DNA from: CAYTAP01 sp964435775
Lineage (GTDB): Bacteria; Planctomycetota; Phycisphaerae; Tepidisphaerales; Tepidisphaeraceae
Direction: 5' to 3'
DNA length: 25,689 nucleotides
Assembly (NCBI GenBank): GCA_964435775.1
Contig: CAYTAP010000049.1
Location: 1 to 25,689, forward strand
Every line of letters begins with the position of its first letter. Position 1 is the stretch's first letter. Under the pieces are notes generated by a model. It worked only from the letters and a program-made list of their open reading frames with translations, was not told the DNA's origin and searched no databases. This document shows positions 1 through 8,063 of this stretch, in pieces. The translations under genes were made by a program, and so were the position numbers.

Positions 1-249
1 CTGGACCTGACACTCAACGGCGGACCCTTGGAGAAAATGGAGTCGGTGCTCGGCAAGGCCGGACAGGCGATTGGGCAAGTGACCGATGCCCTGGCTTCAT
101 ACAACGTGCGAGGAACCCTTGAAAACCCGCAAGTGGTCATGCGGGCCGGCGGCAAGGGGCTGGACAATGCGGTTCAACAGACCGGGCGGGAAGTCGAAAA
201 GGGAGTCAGTAACATAGGCCGATCGGTCAAGGACCTCATCGGCCGGTGA
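1..249 (+). CDS. C-terminal end of an AsmA-like protein (5'-truncated by window edge)
   Basis: Frame 1 is open from the first base to the TGA at 247-249, so this is the last 82 codons of a longer gene. The visible part has a short LDLTLNGG beta-strand, a Gly/Ala-rich amphipathic stretch, then 'VRGTLENPQVVM', the repeat-like strand phrase found near the C-terminus of AsmA-family and related envelope proteins. It ends in a charged helix (GREVEKGVSNIGRSVKDLIGR). Proteins of this kind are usually large and periplasm-facing with an N-terminal membrane anchor, which lies outside the window. The family call rests on the C-terminal pattern alone and is moderate; that a real gene ends here is much surer. 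Confidence 0.6.
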   Translation: MDLTLNGGPLEKMESVLGKAGQAIGQVTDALASYNVRGTLENPQVVMRAGGKGLDNAVQQTGREVEKGVSNIGRSVKDLIGR

Positions 250-289
250 GGTCTATCCTTCAAGGGCAACATGCTTACAATTGCCCGCC

Positions 290-1786
290 ATGCGTCGATA
301 TTTCCCTGACCTCGAATCATTCCAGAACGCCGCGCGGTCGGCCGACATCATCCCGGTTTACCGGCAACTGCTCGGCGACCGTCTGACGCCGGTCAGCGCC
401 TTTGAGGTGCTGGGGCGCGATGCGCACGCTTTTTTGCTCGAAAGTGTCATCGGCGGCGAAAACATCGCGCGGCATAGCTTCATTGCGACCGGCCCGTCCC
501 TGGTCTACCAGGCATCCGGCGGGAAGGCTTCGATTGCGCGAGTCGGGCAACCGACTGAAACATTTGATACGGCCGATCCTCTGGCGGACCTCGCCCGGCT
601 GCTTCCGGTCAGGCGGCGTCATCACAATCGCAACCTGCCCGCATTCACCGGCGGGCTGGTCGGTTACGCCGGATACGACACGGCACGTTATTACGAAGCG
701 GAAAAACTATCCGGCGCGCCCAGGGATGATCGACATCTGCCCGATGTGCTCTTCGGACTGTATTACGAGCTTGTCATTTTCGATCACGTGGACAAGACGA
801 TCAAGGTCGTCGCCAATGCGGACCTGAGCAAGTTCGCCAACCCCACGGAGGCGTACAACGATGCGTGCCGGCGCGTCGATGGGCTTGTGCGACGATTGCA
901 ACAACCCCCGACTTCCACACTCGGCGAGATCGATCCGCGCGGACCGGTGTCGTTGAAATTTTCCAGCAATTTCGCGCGAAATGCTTTTGAAGCGGCCATT
1001 GAGAAAGGGAAGGAATACATCCGGGCGGGGGACATTTTTCAGTTTGTCCCCAGCCAACGATTGCGCGTGGAAAGCCCGGCCGATCCGTTTGATGTGTACC
1101 GGGCGTTGCGGATCATCAATCCATCGCCGTTCATGTTTTATCTCAAGAGCCCCGACTGCACGCTCATTGGCGCCAGTCCTGAAATCCTGTGTCGCGTGGT
1201 CGATGGTCACATCACCAGCCGTCCGCTGGCCGGGACGCGTCGGCGAGGCGCGACCGAGGAGGAGGACAAGGCGTTGGAGAAGGAGCTGCTGGCGGATCCG
1301 AAGGAACGGGCCGAGCACATCATGCTGGTGGACCTTCACCGCAACGATGTGGGGCGTGTCGCGCGTACAGGTTCGGTCGTGGTGAGCGATGTAATGACGG
1401 TGGAGCGATACAGCCACGTCATGCACATCACGAGCAATGTCAGCGGGGAATTGGCCGACGGATGCACGGCGCTTGATGCGCTGCGGGTGGCGCTGCCGGT
1501 GGGCACCGTGAGCGGCGCGCCCAAGATTCGCGCGATGCAGATCATCGATGAGCTTGAACCGACGCGTCGCGGGCCCTACGGCGGCGCGGTGGGCTATCTC
1601 GATTTCGCCGGCAACCTCGACACCTGCATCGCGCTGCGCACGATCGTCTGGCGTCGGGGCGTCTTCGATGTGCAGGCCGGGGCCGGCGTCGTCGCGGATT
1701 CGGTTCCCTCGGCCGAGTATGAGGAGACGATGAACAAGGCGCGGGCGTTGCTGAAGGCGGTGGAGATTGCGCAGGAGGGGTTTTAG
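290..1786 (+). CDS. trpE: Anthranilate synthase component I
   Basis: This enzyme converts chorismate plus ammonia (normally delivered by the glutaminase TrpG) to anthranilate, the first committed step of tryptophan synthesis in the cytoplasm. The 498-residue product has the family's usual length. The N-terminal domain carries 'AFLLESVIGGENIARHS', matching the LLES...S element that binds feedback tryptophan. The C-terminal chorismate-binding domain has RAGDIFQFVPSQR, 'IGASPEIL', 'LHRNDVGRVA' and 'PVGTVSGAPKIRAM'. I chose ATG 290; a TTG at 281 in the same frame would add three residues. Neither start has a strong ribosome-binding site. No trpG, trpD or other trp gene is adjacent, so the amidotransferase subunit must be encoded elsewhere. 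No leader peptide or attenuator is visible in the 40 bases upstream. Confidence 0.95.
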   Translation: MRRYFPDLESFQNAARSADIIPVYRQLLGDRLTPVSAFEVLGRDAHAFLLESVIGGENIARHSFIATGPSLVYQASGGKASIARVGQPTETFDTADPLADLARLLPVRRRHHNRNLPAFTGGLVGYAGYDTARYYEAEKLSGAPRDDRHLPDVLFGLYYELVIFDHVDKTIKVVANADLSKFANPTEAYNDACRRVDGLVRRLQQPPTSTLGEIDPRGPVSLKFSSNFARNAFEAAIEKGKEYIRAGDIFQFVPSQRLRVESPADPFDVYRALRIINPSPFMFYLKSPDCTLIGASPEILCRVVDGHITSRPLAGTRRRGATEEEDKALEKELLADPKERAEHIMLVDLHRNDVGRVARTGSVVVSDVMTVERYSHVMHITSNVSGELADGCTALDALRVALPVGTVSGAPKIRAMQIIDELEPTRRGPYGGAVGYLDFAGNLDTCIALRTIVWRRGVFDVQAGAGVVADSVPSAEYEETMNKARALLKAVEIAQEGF

Positions 1787-1891
1787 CGATATTGGCGTGA
1801 TTGGGCGACTCGGTTGGCATGGGGGGGCAAGTCGCTATGGTAGTGGCTTCACGGCTTGGGTTCGCGTCGGAGGCTGACGCGGCCGGGTCGA

Positions 1892-2581
1892 ATGCTCATG
1901 CAACGACGCTCCTCGACGATTCTCGCACTGGTATTCGCGTGGGTATTGCTCATCGCCATCGCGGCGCCGTTTGACATTCCCGTGGCGCGGGGGGTGGCGG
2001 GGGCGCATTGGCCGGACTCGATCAAGTGGCTACTCGATCTTCTGCGCTGGCCGGGTAATTTTATTTTTACGCTGGTCATCGCGGGGATTCTGCTTGTATT
2101 TCATCCCTGGAAATGGCGGGCGGGCGGGCTGCTCTGCCTGAGCGGAATCATGTCGGGGTTGCTGACCGTTTTGCTCAAATGGTTTGTCGGGCGGACGCGC
2201 CCGCCCAAGAGCGATCCGCCCTTTGCGGCGTTCTCATTTCATCCATTCAAAGGCGGCCCGGCGGGATTGTTCACGGAGAAGAACCAGTCGTTTCCCTCCG
2301 GCGATGTGTGCCTGGCGTTTGCGACGGCCGAGTGTCTGGCGCTATTTTTCCCACGTTATCGGCTGGTGTTTTATTTTTTTGGATTGCTCGTCGCGTTCGC
2401 GCGGGTCAGCGCGAATGCGCATTATGTAACCGACACGCTCGTGGGGGCGGGGGTTGGCATTTTCGCGGCGCATCTGACGTGGTACCTTTGCCGGCTTGTT
2501 TTTGATCGCAAGCCGAAGGCCGATGCGCCGCATCAGGCCGCCGACGCCCTTTCGAACGCGGCCGCAGCCCCTGAACGATAA
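1892..2581 (+). CDS. PAP2-family membrane phosphatase with altered C2 motif
   Basis: This is a multi-spanning membrane protein of the type-2 phosphatidic acid phosphatase superfamily, which dephosphorylates lipid phosphates such as undecaprenyl diphosphate. From ATG 1892 it is 229 residues with about five or six hydrophobic segments. The C1 motif KX6RP is intact (K96 to R103-P104). The C2 motif reads FPSGD, with D138 where the family normally has His (PSGH). C3 is A170-R171-X5-H177-X3-D181, keeping the nucleophilic His but with Ala for the usual Ser before Arg. An in-frame TTG at 1856 and an ATG at 1898 are alternative starts. The glycosyltransferase gene begins 18 bases downstream, so the two are probably cotranscribed. 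A role in recycling polyprenyl carriers would fit but is inference. Confidence 0.85.
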   Translation: MLMQRRSSTILALVFAWVLLIAIAAPFDIPVARGVAGAHWPDSIKWLLDLLRWPGNFIFTLVIAGILLVFHPWKWRAGGLLCLSGIMSGLLTVLLKWFVGRTRPPKSDPPFAAFSFHPFKGGPAGLFTEKNQSFPSGDVCLAFATAECLALFFPRYRLVFYFFGLLVAFARVSANAHYVTDTLVGAGVGIFAAHLTWYLCRLVFDRKPKADAPHQAADALSNAAAAPER

Positions 2582-2599
2582 CCGGAAAGACCGCCCTTC

Positions 2600-4228
2600 A
2601 TGGCCGAACCCTCACAAGCCCTTCCATCGCCCTCGACGCCCCGCTACGCCAACCTCATGCGCTCGCTGCTGCGGCTGGCGCTGATCGCGCTGCTTGTCCG
2701 GCTGCTGTATGGCTCGTTTCATCAGCTTGCGCCGGATGAAGCGTTCTACTGGACCTGGACGCGACACCTGGCCGGGGGGTACTTCGATCATCCGCCGATG
2801 ATCGCGTGGATGATGAAGGCCTCGTGCTCGATCATCGGCAACAACGAACTGGGCGTGCGGATTTTCGCAATCCTGATGCCCTTTGGCGTGCTGGCGCAGC
2901 TGGTGTGGATGGCAATGCGACTGTTCCCCAATGATCGAACCGCGCGCTGGTGGACCGGGGCGATCCTCCTTTCAAGCCCGCTGTTTCACACCCTCGGCAC
3001 GATCTTCACACCGGACACACCGGCCATTTTCTTTTCGACCTGCGCGATGGTCTGCGCGCTGCTCGTCGCCTTCAACGAACCCTCCGATGGCGCGGGCGAC
3101 TTGGCTGCGAGCAATGGTACCGCGCGCGCGACCCGCTCCTTCACAACCCCCCTGCTTTGGCTGAGTTTCGGAGCATTCTGCGGCCTGGCGCTGTTGTCAA
3201 AGTACACCGCGGTCCTGTTGCCGGCATCGATCTTTTTCGCGCTGCTCACCAGCCCGCGCGGGCGGGCGCACCTGCGGCGGCCTTGGATTTATCTGTCGGC
3301 GCTGGTTTGTCTGGCGGTGTTCTGGCCGAACATCGCATGGAACATGCACCACGACTGGGCATCGTTTAGTTGGCAGCTTGGGCATGGCTTGGCCGAGGCG
3401 AAGGCGCCCGAGTCGCTGCTCCATCGCATCGGGGTGACCTTCGCCAACCTGGGTGAGTTCGTCGGCGGGCAATTGCTCGTCTGGACGCCTGTCCTGTTCG
3501 TCCTGGGCGTCATCATCCTCTATCACTTCTGGCGGCGCTACCGGCGGCTTGAGTTGTCGATGCGGATGCTGCTCTGGTGCGCGACGTTCCCGCTTGTGTT
3601 CTTTGGATATGCCGCCAGCCGCACGCATGGCGAGGTCAATTGGCCTGACTTCGCTTATTTCCCGCTGACGCTGCTGACCGTCGCCTGGGCCCGCGAGCAA
3701 TGGTCACAACGCCACGGCCTGTTGCGGCTGGGCGCGACGGTGGCGCTTATTGGCGCGATTGCGATTCACTTCCCGGCCGTGCTGGCGCGGATGCACGTCC
3801 CGAAAATGGACGAGGTTTTTGGATGGAAGGAACTGGGCAAACAGCTCGATCAACTGACGTTCGGCGCGCCGCTGGTCACCACGCGCCATCAGGACGCCGG
3901 CGAAACGGCGTTCTATATGACCGGGCAACCGGATGTCTGGTGCGTCGATCTGGGTACCTCGCGCCCCAACGCGTTCGATTACTTCCCGAACCCGCCGGAT
4001 TTCAACACGATGCCCGGTGTCTATTTCATGGGATCGCCGAAGAATGCGGCGATCTTCGCCGAACGGTACGGCATGCATGTGGAGAGCATCCATGACCTGA
4101 TCATCATCAAGCCCGGCAAGCCGCGAACTCGGCGGGTGGCGTTGATCGTGCGCCACCCTGCGGCGCTTGACGCCACGCGCCCAGCGCCGGCCACCCGGCC
4201 GTTCGACGCCAAGGATGACGATCAGTAG
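2600..4228 (+). CDS. GT39/ArnT-like polyprenyl-phosphate-sugar glycosyltransferase
   Basis: This 542-residue integral membrane protein has the layout of bacterial protein-mannosyltransferase/ArnT-type (GT-C) enzymes, which move a sugar from a polyprenyl-phosphate donor to a lipid or protein on the outer face of the cytoplasmic membrane. The first transmembrane helix (about residues 20-38) is followed by the first-loop acidic motif 'APDEAFYWTWTRHL' (D46, E47) and 'GYFDHPPMIAWMM', both hallmarks of the family. Around ten further hydrophobic helices follow, then a soluble C-terminal domain from about residue 400. The start is ATG 2600, with a GGAAAG about 10 bases upstream. The neighbouring PAP2 phosphatase suggests a shared role in envelope glycan or lipid modification. 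Acceptor and sugar cannot be read from sequence. Confidence 0.85.
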   Translation: MAEPSQALPSPSTPRYANLMRSLLRLALIALLVRLLYGSFHQLAPDEAFYWTWTRHLAGGYFDHPPMIAWMMKASCSIIGNNELGVRIFAILMPFGVLAQLVWMAMRLFPNDRTARWWTGAILLSSPLFHTLGTIFTPDTPAIFFSTCAMVCALLVAFNEPSDGAGDLAASNGTARATRSFTTPLLWLSFGAFCGLALLSKYTAVLLPASIFFALLTSPRGRAHLRRPWIYLSALVCLAVFWPNIAWNMHHDWASFSWQLGHGLAEAKAPESLLHRIGVTFANLGEFVGGQLLVWTPVLFVLGVIILYHFWRRYRRLELSMRMLLWCATFPLVFFGYAASRTHGEVNWPDFAYFPLTLLTVAWAREQWSQRHGLLRLGATVALIGAIAIHFPAVLARMHVPKMDEVFGWKELGKQLDQLTFGAPLVTTRHQDAGETAFYMTGQPDVWCVDLGTSRPNAFDYFPNPPDFNTMPGVYFMGSPKNAAIFAERYGMHVESIHDLIIIKPGKPRTRRVALIVRHPAALDATRPAPATRPFDAKDDDQ

Positions 4229-4285
4229 AGTGCATGAAGCGGGCGGTTGGAATCGAAGCATTCAACATGAAGGAGTCTCGGGATC

Positions 4286-5230
4286 ATGAAAACACAATTG
4301 CTCGGAAGCAGTTCGCTCGTATCGTCGCGTTTGTCGTATGGGAACATGCGCTCGGTGCAGACCTGGGATCCCAAGGATGTGACGCCTGAGCGGATGGACA
4401 AGGCCGTCGCCTCTCACATCGCGGCGTATGAAGCGGGATATACCCTCTTCGATTCGGCCGACATTTACTGCCGGGGCGAGTGCGAGAAAGCCCTGGGCAA
4501 CACGCTCAAGAAAGTGTCGGGGATGCGCGAGCGCATCCTCATCGCCACCAAGTGCGGCATCCGCTTCGGCGGCGACTCGGCGCCCGATGCGCCGCATCGA
4601 TATGATTTTTCGTCGAAGCATATTCTCTGGTCGTGCGACAACTCGCTGAAAAACCTGGGGATCGAGACGATTGATCTGTATCAACTGCACCGGCCGGACC
4701 TGCTGATGGACCCTGATGATGTGGCCGGGGCGTTTGATCAACTGCGCCGCCAGGGAAAGGTGCGGGAGTTTGGCGTCAGCAATTTTCTGCCTTCAAAGGT
4801 GAGCGCGTTGCAAAGCGCGTTGCCTTTCGATCTGCTCGTCAACCAGGTGGAGATTCACCTCGGCCGGCTTGATCCATTCAATGACGGGACGCTCGACCAG
4901 TGCCTGGAGATGAACCTGACCCCCCTGTCCTGGAGCCCGCTCGGCGGCGGTTATCTGGGAGAAGGCGCGAAGATCGATCCCAAGCACGAGCAGCACGCCG
5001 TGCGCGCCGCCACACAGCAGGCGCTCGACGCGGTGGGGAAAGAACTGGGCATGAGCCGAACGGTGATCGCCCTGTCGTGGCTGCTCAAGCACCCGGCGAA
5101 GATCATCCCGATCATCGGATCCAACAACCCCGACCACATCCGCGACGCCGCCAGGGCGGATGACGTGGAACTCACGAGGGAGCAGTGGTATCGCATCCTG
5201 CTGGCGGCGCGGGGCAAGCCGCTGCCTTGA
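4286..5230 (+). CDS. Aldo/keto reductase (YdhF-like)
   Basis: This is an NAD(P)H-dependent oxidoreductase of the (beta/alpha)8 aldo/keto reductase superfamily, 314 residues, cytoplasmic. The catalytic tetrad is in place: D56 and Y61 in 'LFDSADIYCRGECEKALG', K89 in 'LIATKCGIRFGG' and H135 in 'DLYQLHRPD'. The C-terminal cofactor-binding part contains 'IIPIIGSNNPDHIRDAARAD'. Overall spacing resembles E. coli YdhF and related proteins. ATG 4286 follows AAGGAGTC at about 4270, a good ribosome-binding site. Its physiological substrate is unknown. The gene is followed after 12 bases by a palindromic repeat element that may double as its transcription end. Confidence 0.9.
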   Translation: MKTQLLGSSSLVSSRLSYGNMRSVQTWDPKDVTPERMDKAVASHIAAYEAGYTLFDSADIYCRGECEKALGNTLKKVSGMRERILIATKCGIRFGGDSAPDAPHRYDFSSKHILWSCDNSLKNLGIETIDLYQLHRPDLLMDPDDVAGAFDQLRRQGKVREFGVSNFLPSKVSALQSALPFDLLVNQVEIHLGRLDPFNDGTLDQCLEMNLTPLSWSPLGGGYLGEGAKIDPKHEQHAVRAATQQALDAVGKELGMSRTVIALSWLLKHPAKIIPIIGSNNPDHIRDAARADDVELTREQWYRILLAARGKPLP

Positions 5231-5242
5231 GGAGTCGCGGCG

Positions 5243-5404
5243 CATGGCAAAAGCTATTGCAATTTTCTCCCTCCCCCGCGTACACGTGGGGGAGGGTTGG
5301 GGAGGGGGTTCCCCTCGCACACGCAAAAAGCCCCCTCCCTGCCCTCCCCCGGGGTACCGGGGGAGGGAATAGTGGGGTCGCACGTCGCAACTGCGTTTGC
5401 CATG
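5243..5404. repeat. GC-rich multi-hairpin palindromic element, copy 1
   Basis: Three nested or serial inverted repeats lie in the gap between convergent genes. The first hairpin (about 5267-5295) has arms CCCTCCCCC.../...GGGGGAGGG. The second (about 5342-5368) has the same type of arms around GGGGTACC. A middle pair is GGGGAGGGGG (about 5299-5308) with CCCCCTCCC (about 5331-5339). Outside these, the ends form an imperfect 18-base inverted repeat: 5243-5260 (catggcaaaagc...) against 5387-5404 (...gcgtttgccatg), about 15 of 18 complementary. The core is nearly identical to the copy at 11495-11694. It looks like a REP/MITE-type dispersed element without coding capacity of its own. Confidence 0.85.
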
Positions 5405-5419
5405 GATTGCGATGCGGGG

Positions 5420-5824
5420 CTACTCGCCCATCAACGGCGATGAACCCAGGTGCATCGCTTCCGACAGCGCCATCGGTGACACGCCCAGGCCGGCCAGACG
5501 CTGCATCTCGGTGGCGATCCGATTGGATGCCGTTTTGCTGCGCTCCTCCAATTCCTTGGTCATTTTCTTATCTTCGTCGGCCGACGGTTTGGGCAATGCC
5601 GCCGCCTCGTTGTTGATGTCCTTCATTCGCGCGCCGAGCATTTCCAATTTCGGCTTGGCGGCGACGAAATCGGCGTTGCTCTTGATCCCCGACAGCACGT
5701 CGGCCATGTCGTTGAGGACGCTGATCATCTTGTCCTGCAATTTCTCATGCTTCGATTTGCATCCCGGAAGCATGACCAACGCAAGCACCAACGCCGCACA
5801 CATCCATTTCGCCGAGCTTCGCAT
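5420..5824 (-). CDS. Small hypothetical lipoprotein
   Basis: This is a 134-residue protein with an N-terminal lipoprotein signal: positive start (MRSSAK), hydrophobic core, and a lipobox LPGC with the acylated Cys at residue 22. The mature part is highly charged and predicted helical (KSKHEKLQDKMISVLNDMA, then Lys/Glu-rich 'EDKKMTKELEERSKTASNR'), suggesting a coiled coil or helical bundle. Reading on the minus strand, GGAGA lies about 8 bases before the ATG. No recognised family; function unknown. It is convergent with the aldo/keto reductase and divergent from the FAH-family gene. Confidence 0.75.
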   Translation of the reverse strand: MRSSAKWMCAALVLALVMLPGCKSKHEKLQDKMISVLNDMADVLSGIKSNADFVAAKPKLEMLGARMKDINNEAAALPKPSADEDKKMTKELEERSKTASNRIATEMQRLAGLGVSPMALSEAMHLGSSPLMGE

Positions 5825-5884
5825 GACCAGTCTCCATTGATGGCATTTGCCCCTTGCACAATCCGTTCAGTTGACGCATTGTTA

Positions 5885-5913
5885 ATTAAACAAGCGGGCG
5901 CGACCTTACGCAA
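5885..5913 (-). promoter_or_regulatory. Candidate sigma-70-type promoter for the lipoprotein gene
   Basis: On the minus strand, TTGCGT (5908-5913) and TTTAAT (5885-5890) are separated by 17 bases, about 60 bases before the lipoprotein start codon. The -10 hexamer matches consensus at five of six positions, the -35 at three. The stretch is AT-rich in an otherwise GC-rich region. Prediction by eye only. Confidence 0.35.
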
Positions 5914-5979
5914 TTAAATTCCAATTTCCTGCCGCTTGCGGACCTTTCATTCCGGGACCCCTTACAAAAGGACCTTGCC

Positions 5980-6780
5980 ATGCGCATCATCCGCTTCCAG
6001 TCGGGCAATCAGATTCACATCGGCCAGCAGATCGACGATCGCACCGCCTTTCGCATCGACGGCGACCTGGCCGGGGCGTTCCAGGTGACCGGCCACCGCA
6101 TCGCGGTTGACAAGCTGCTGGCGCCGATTGACCCCACCGATATTCTTTGCATCGGATTGAATTACCGCGAACACGCCAGGGAAAGCGGGAGCACGGTACC
6201 GACTCATCCCATGCTATTCATCAAGGCGAGCAATTCCTTGAACAACCCCGGCGATCCGATCCGCATCCCCCGATTGAGCGACCAGATCGACTACGAAGGT
6301 GAACTGGCGATCGTCATGGCGCGGGATGCCAAGCATGTCTCCAAGGCGCGGGCGCTCGAATATGTTTTGGGCTACACAATCGCGAACGACGTCTCCGCCC
6401 GAGACTGGCAACGTGACAAGGCCCTCGGCGGCGGCCAATTCGCCCGCGGCAAATCCTTCGACGGGTTCTGTCCCCTCGGCCCGGCCATCGTCACCCGCGA
6501 CGAAATCCCCAACCCCAACGCCCTGCAACTTCGCACCCTCCTCAACGGCAAGGTCATGCAGGATTACACGACCTCCGACATGATCTTCGACGTGCCGACA
6601 TTGATCGAATCGCTCAGCAGCACAATGACGATCCGCGCCGGCGCCATCATCCTGACCGGCACGCCGCACGGCGTGGGCTTTGCCCGCAAACCGCCGGTGT
6701 TTATGAAGGATGGCGACAACGTGGTCGTGGAAATCGAGAAGATCGGCACGCTGGAAAATCCTGTCGCCAGGGAGGCATAA
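5980..6780 (+). CDS. Fumarylacetoacetate hydrolase (FAH) family protein
   Basis: This 266-residue cytoplasmic enzyme belongs to the FAH superfamily, whose members hydrolyse, decarboxylate or isomerise small beta-keto or ene-diol acids using a divalent metal. An N-terminal domain of about 45 residues precedes the catalytic fold. Metal ligands are visible as E106 and E108 in 'DYEGELAIV' and D137 in 'ANDVSARDWQ'. 'CIGLNYREHARESG', 'KSFDGFCPLGPAIV' and 'ILTGTPHGVGF' are also family signatures and place it near FAHD1/FAHD2-type proteins. The start ATG 5980 has AAGGA seven bases upstream. The liv transporter genes start 80 bases downstream on the same strand. A functional link (for example amino acid or aromatic breakdown) is possible but unproven, and the exact reaction cannot be assigned. 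Confidence 0.9.
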   Translation: MRIIRFQSGNQIHIGQQIDDRTAFRIDGDLAGAFQVTGHRIAVDKLLAPIDPTDILCIGLNYREHARESGSTVPTHPMLFIKASNSLNNPGDPIRIPRLSDQIDYEGELAIVMARDAKHVSKARALEYVLGYTIANDVSARDWQRDKALGGGQFARGKSFDGFCPLGPAIVTRDEIPNPNALQLRTLLNGKVMQDYTTSDMIFDVPTLIESLSSTMTIRAGAIILTGTPHGVGFARKPPVFMKDGDNVVVEIEKIGTLENPVAREA

Positions 6781-6796
6781 AGATCATCGCCCAAGG

Positions 6797-6825
6797 TTGC
6801 ACCTCATCCATCCTACTGCTAGATT
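6797..6825 (+). promoter_or_regulatory. Candidate promoter for the liv operon
   Basis: TTGCAC (6797-6802) and TAGATT (6820-6825) are 17 bases apart, 36 bases before the livK start codon. The hexamers match consensus only in part (three and four of six). It sits in the 80-base gap between the FAH-family gene and livK; readthrough from the upstream gene is equally possible. Confidence 0.3.
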
Positions 6826-6860
6826 TCGGGGCGGGGTCAATTCCTGGCCCGGGAGATGCG

Positions 6861-8063
6861 ATGGATTGCGGCTTTCAACACTCTCGTTCAATTTCATCCG
6901 CCGCCCGGTCGTGGGTGGCGCGATCAATCGGCGCGCTCGCGATGGGCGTAATCCTATGCGTCGTGGCCGGCATGGCAGCGCCCGCAAACGCTGCCCGTCC
7001 GATCAAGATCGGGGAGTATGGATCGCTCAGCGGCGGCACCGCGACTTTCGGCATCTCCACCGATGAAGGCGTGCGGCTGGCGCTGGATGACATCAACAAA
7101 AGTGGGGGTGTCCTCGGGCGGCAAATTGAAGTGATCGTCGTGGATGACCAGAGCAAGCCTGAGGAGGCGGTCACGGCGGTTCAGAAGCTGATCTTTCAGG
7201 ATAAGGTTTGCGCGATCATCGGCGAGGTGGCCAGTTCGCGCTCGCTGGCGGCGGCGCCGGTCGCCGAGAGGGCGCGGATTCCGATGCTCTCCCCGGCCTC
7301 CACCAACCCGCGCGTGACGCAGGTGGGCAAGTACATCTTTCGGGCCTGTTTCATCGACCCCTTCCAAGGCGCGGCGATGGCCAACTTCGCCATGAAGGAC
7401 GCCAAAGGTCCGCACGCCAAACGCTTCGCCGTTTTGTATGACGTGAAAAATGATTACAGCGTCGGCCTGCGGGAGTTTTTCACGGCGCGGGTCAAGCAAC
7501 TGGGCGGCGAGATCGTGGCCGATGAGTCGTATGGGGAGGGGGACATCGACTTCAAGGCGCAATTGACCAAGATCAAGGGGACGCATCCCGACGCCATTTA
7601 TGTGCCGGGGTATTACACGGAAATCGGGTTGATCTGCCGGCAGGCGCGGAGTCTGGGAATCAATGTACCGCTGATGGGGGGCGACGGGTGGGACAGTGAC
7701 AAGACCTTCGCCATCGGCGGCGACTCAGTCAACGGGTGCTACTTCACCAACCACTATTCCCCTGATGAGGATCGCCCGGAAGTTAAGAAATTTGTCGAGG
7801 CGTACAAAGCCAAATACAACGGCAAGACGCCCGATGCGATGGCGATCCTCGGCTATGACGCGATGCGCCTCATGGCCGACGCGATCAAACGGGCCGGATC
7901 CGACAAGCCGCGGGCGATCCGCGACGCGCTGGCCGAGACCAAGAACTTCCCCGGCGCCAGTGGCACGATCACGATGGATGCCGACCGCAACGCCAAGAAG
8001 CCGATCGTGGTGTTGAAAATCGAGAACGGCAAAACGCACTTCATCAGCAGCATTCAACCATGA
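6861..8063 (+). CDS. livK: ABC importer substrate-binding protein, branched-chain amino acid type
   Basis: This is the periplasmic binding component of a HAAT-type (LIV) ABC importer, 400 residues. An N-terminal signal peptide has an arginine-bearing start, a hydrophobic core (IGALAMGVILCVVAGMA) and an AxA-type cleavage site near residue 44 (APANA/ARPIK). The mature protein begins 'IKIGEYGSLSGGTATFG', the usual opening of Leu/Ile/Val-binding proteins, followed by 'GVRLALDDINKSGGVLGRQIE', 'IIGEVASSRSLAAAPVAE' and 'PMLSPASTNPRVT'. ATG 6861 follows GGGAGAT at a good distance. It leads a five-gene operon; its stop overlaps the livH start by four bases. The ligand could be leucine-type amino acids, but this family also binds amides, urea and aromatic acids, so specificity is open. 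Confidence 0.93.
   Translation: MDCGFQHSRSISSAARSWVARSIGALAMGVILCVVAGMAAPANAARPIKIGEYGSLSGGTATFGISTDEGVRLALDDINKSGGVLGRQIEVIVVDDQSKPEEAVTAVQKLIFQDKVCAIIGEVASSRSLAAAPVAERARIPMLSPASTNPRVTQVGKYIFRACFIDPFQGAAMANFAMKDAKGPHAKRFAVLYDVKNDYSVGLREFFTARVKQLGGEIVADESYGEGDIDFKAQLTKIKGTHPDAIYVPGYYTEIGLICRQARSLGINVPLMGGDGWDSDKTFAIGGDSVNGCYFTNHYSPDEDRPEVKKFVEAYKAKYNGKTPDAMAILGYDAMRLMADAIKRAGSDKPRAIRDALAETKNFPGASGTITMDADRNAKKPIVVLKIENGKTHFISSIQP

Noticed and set aside
250..289. trp attenuator or leader peptide before trpE
   Set aside because: Only 40 bases separate the preceding gene and trpE, with no Trp-codon cluster and no terminator hairpin.
707..1426. Minus-strand open frame of 239 codons inside trpE
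   Set aside because: Low-complexity His/Arg-rich translation; trpE motifs on the plus strand explain the sequence.
5172..5390. Short open frames across the palindromic element (SPSPAYTWG..., LPRYPGG... type peptides)
   Set aside because: They are translations of the repeat itself in all frames. Only the livF copy lies within a real gene frame.
5243..5404. CRISPR array
   Set aside because: There are only two palindromic hairpins with no regular repeat-spacer unit, and no cas genes are present.
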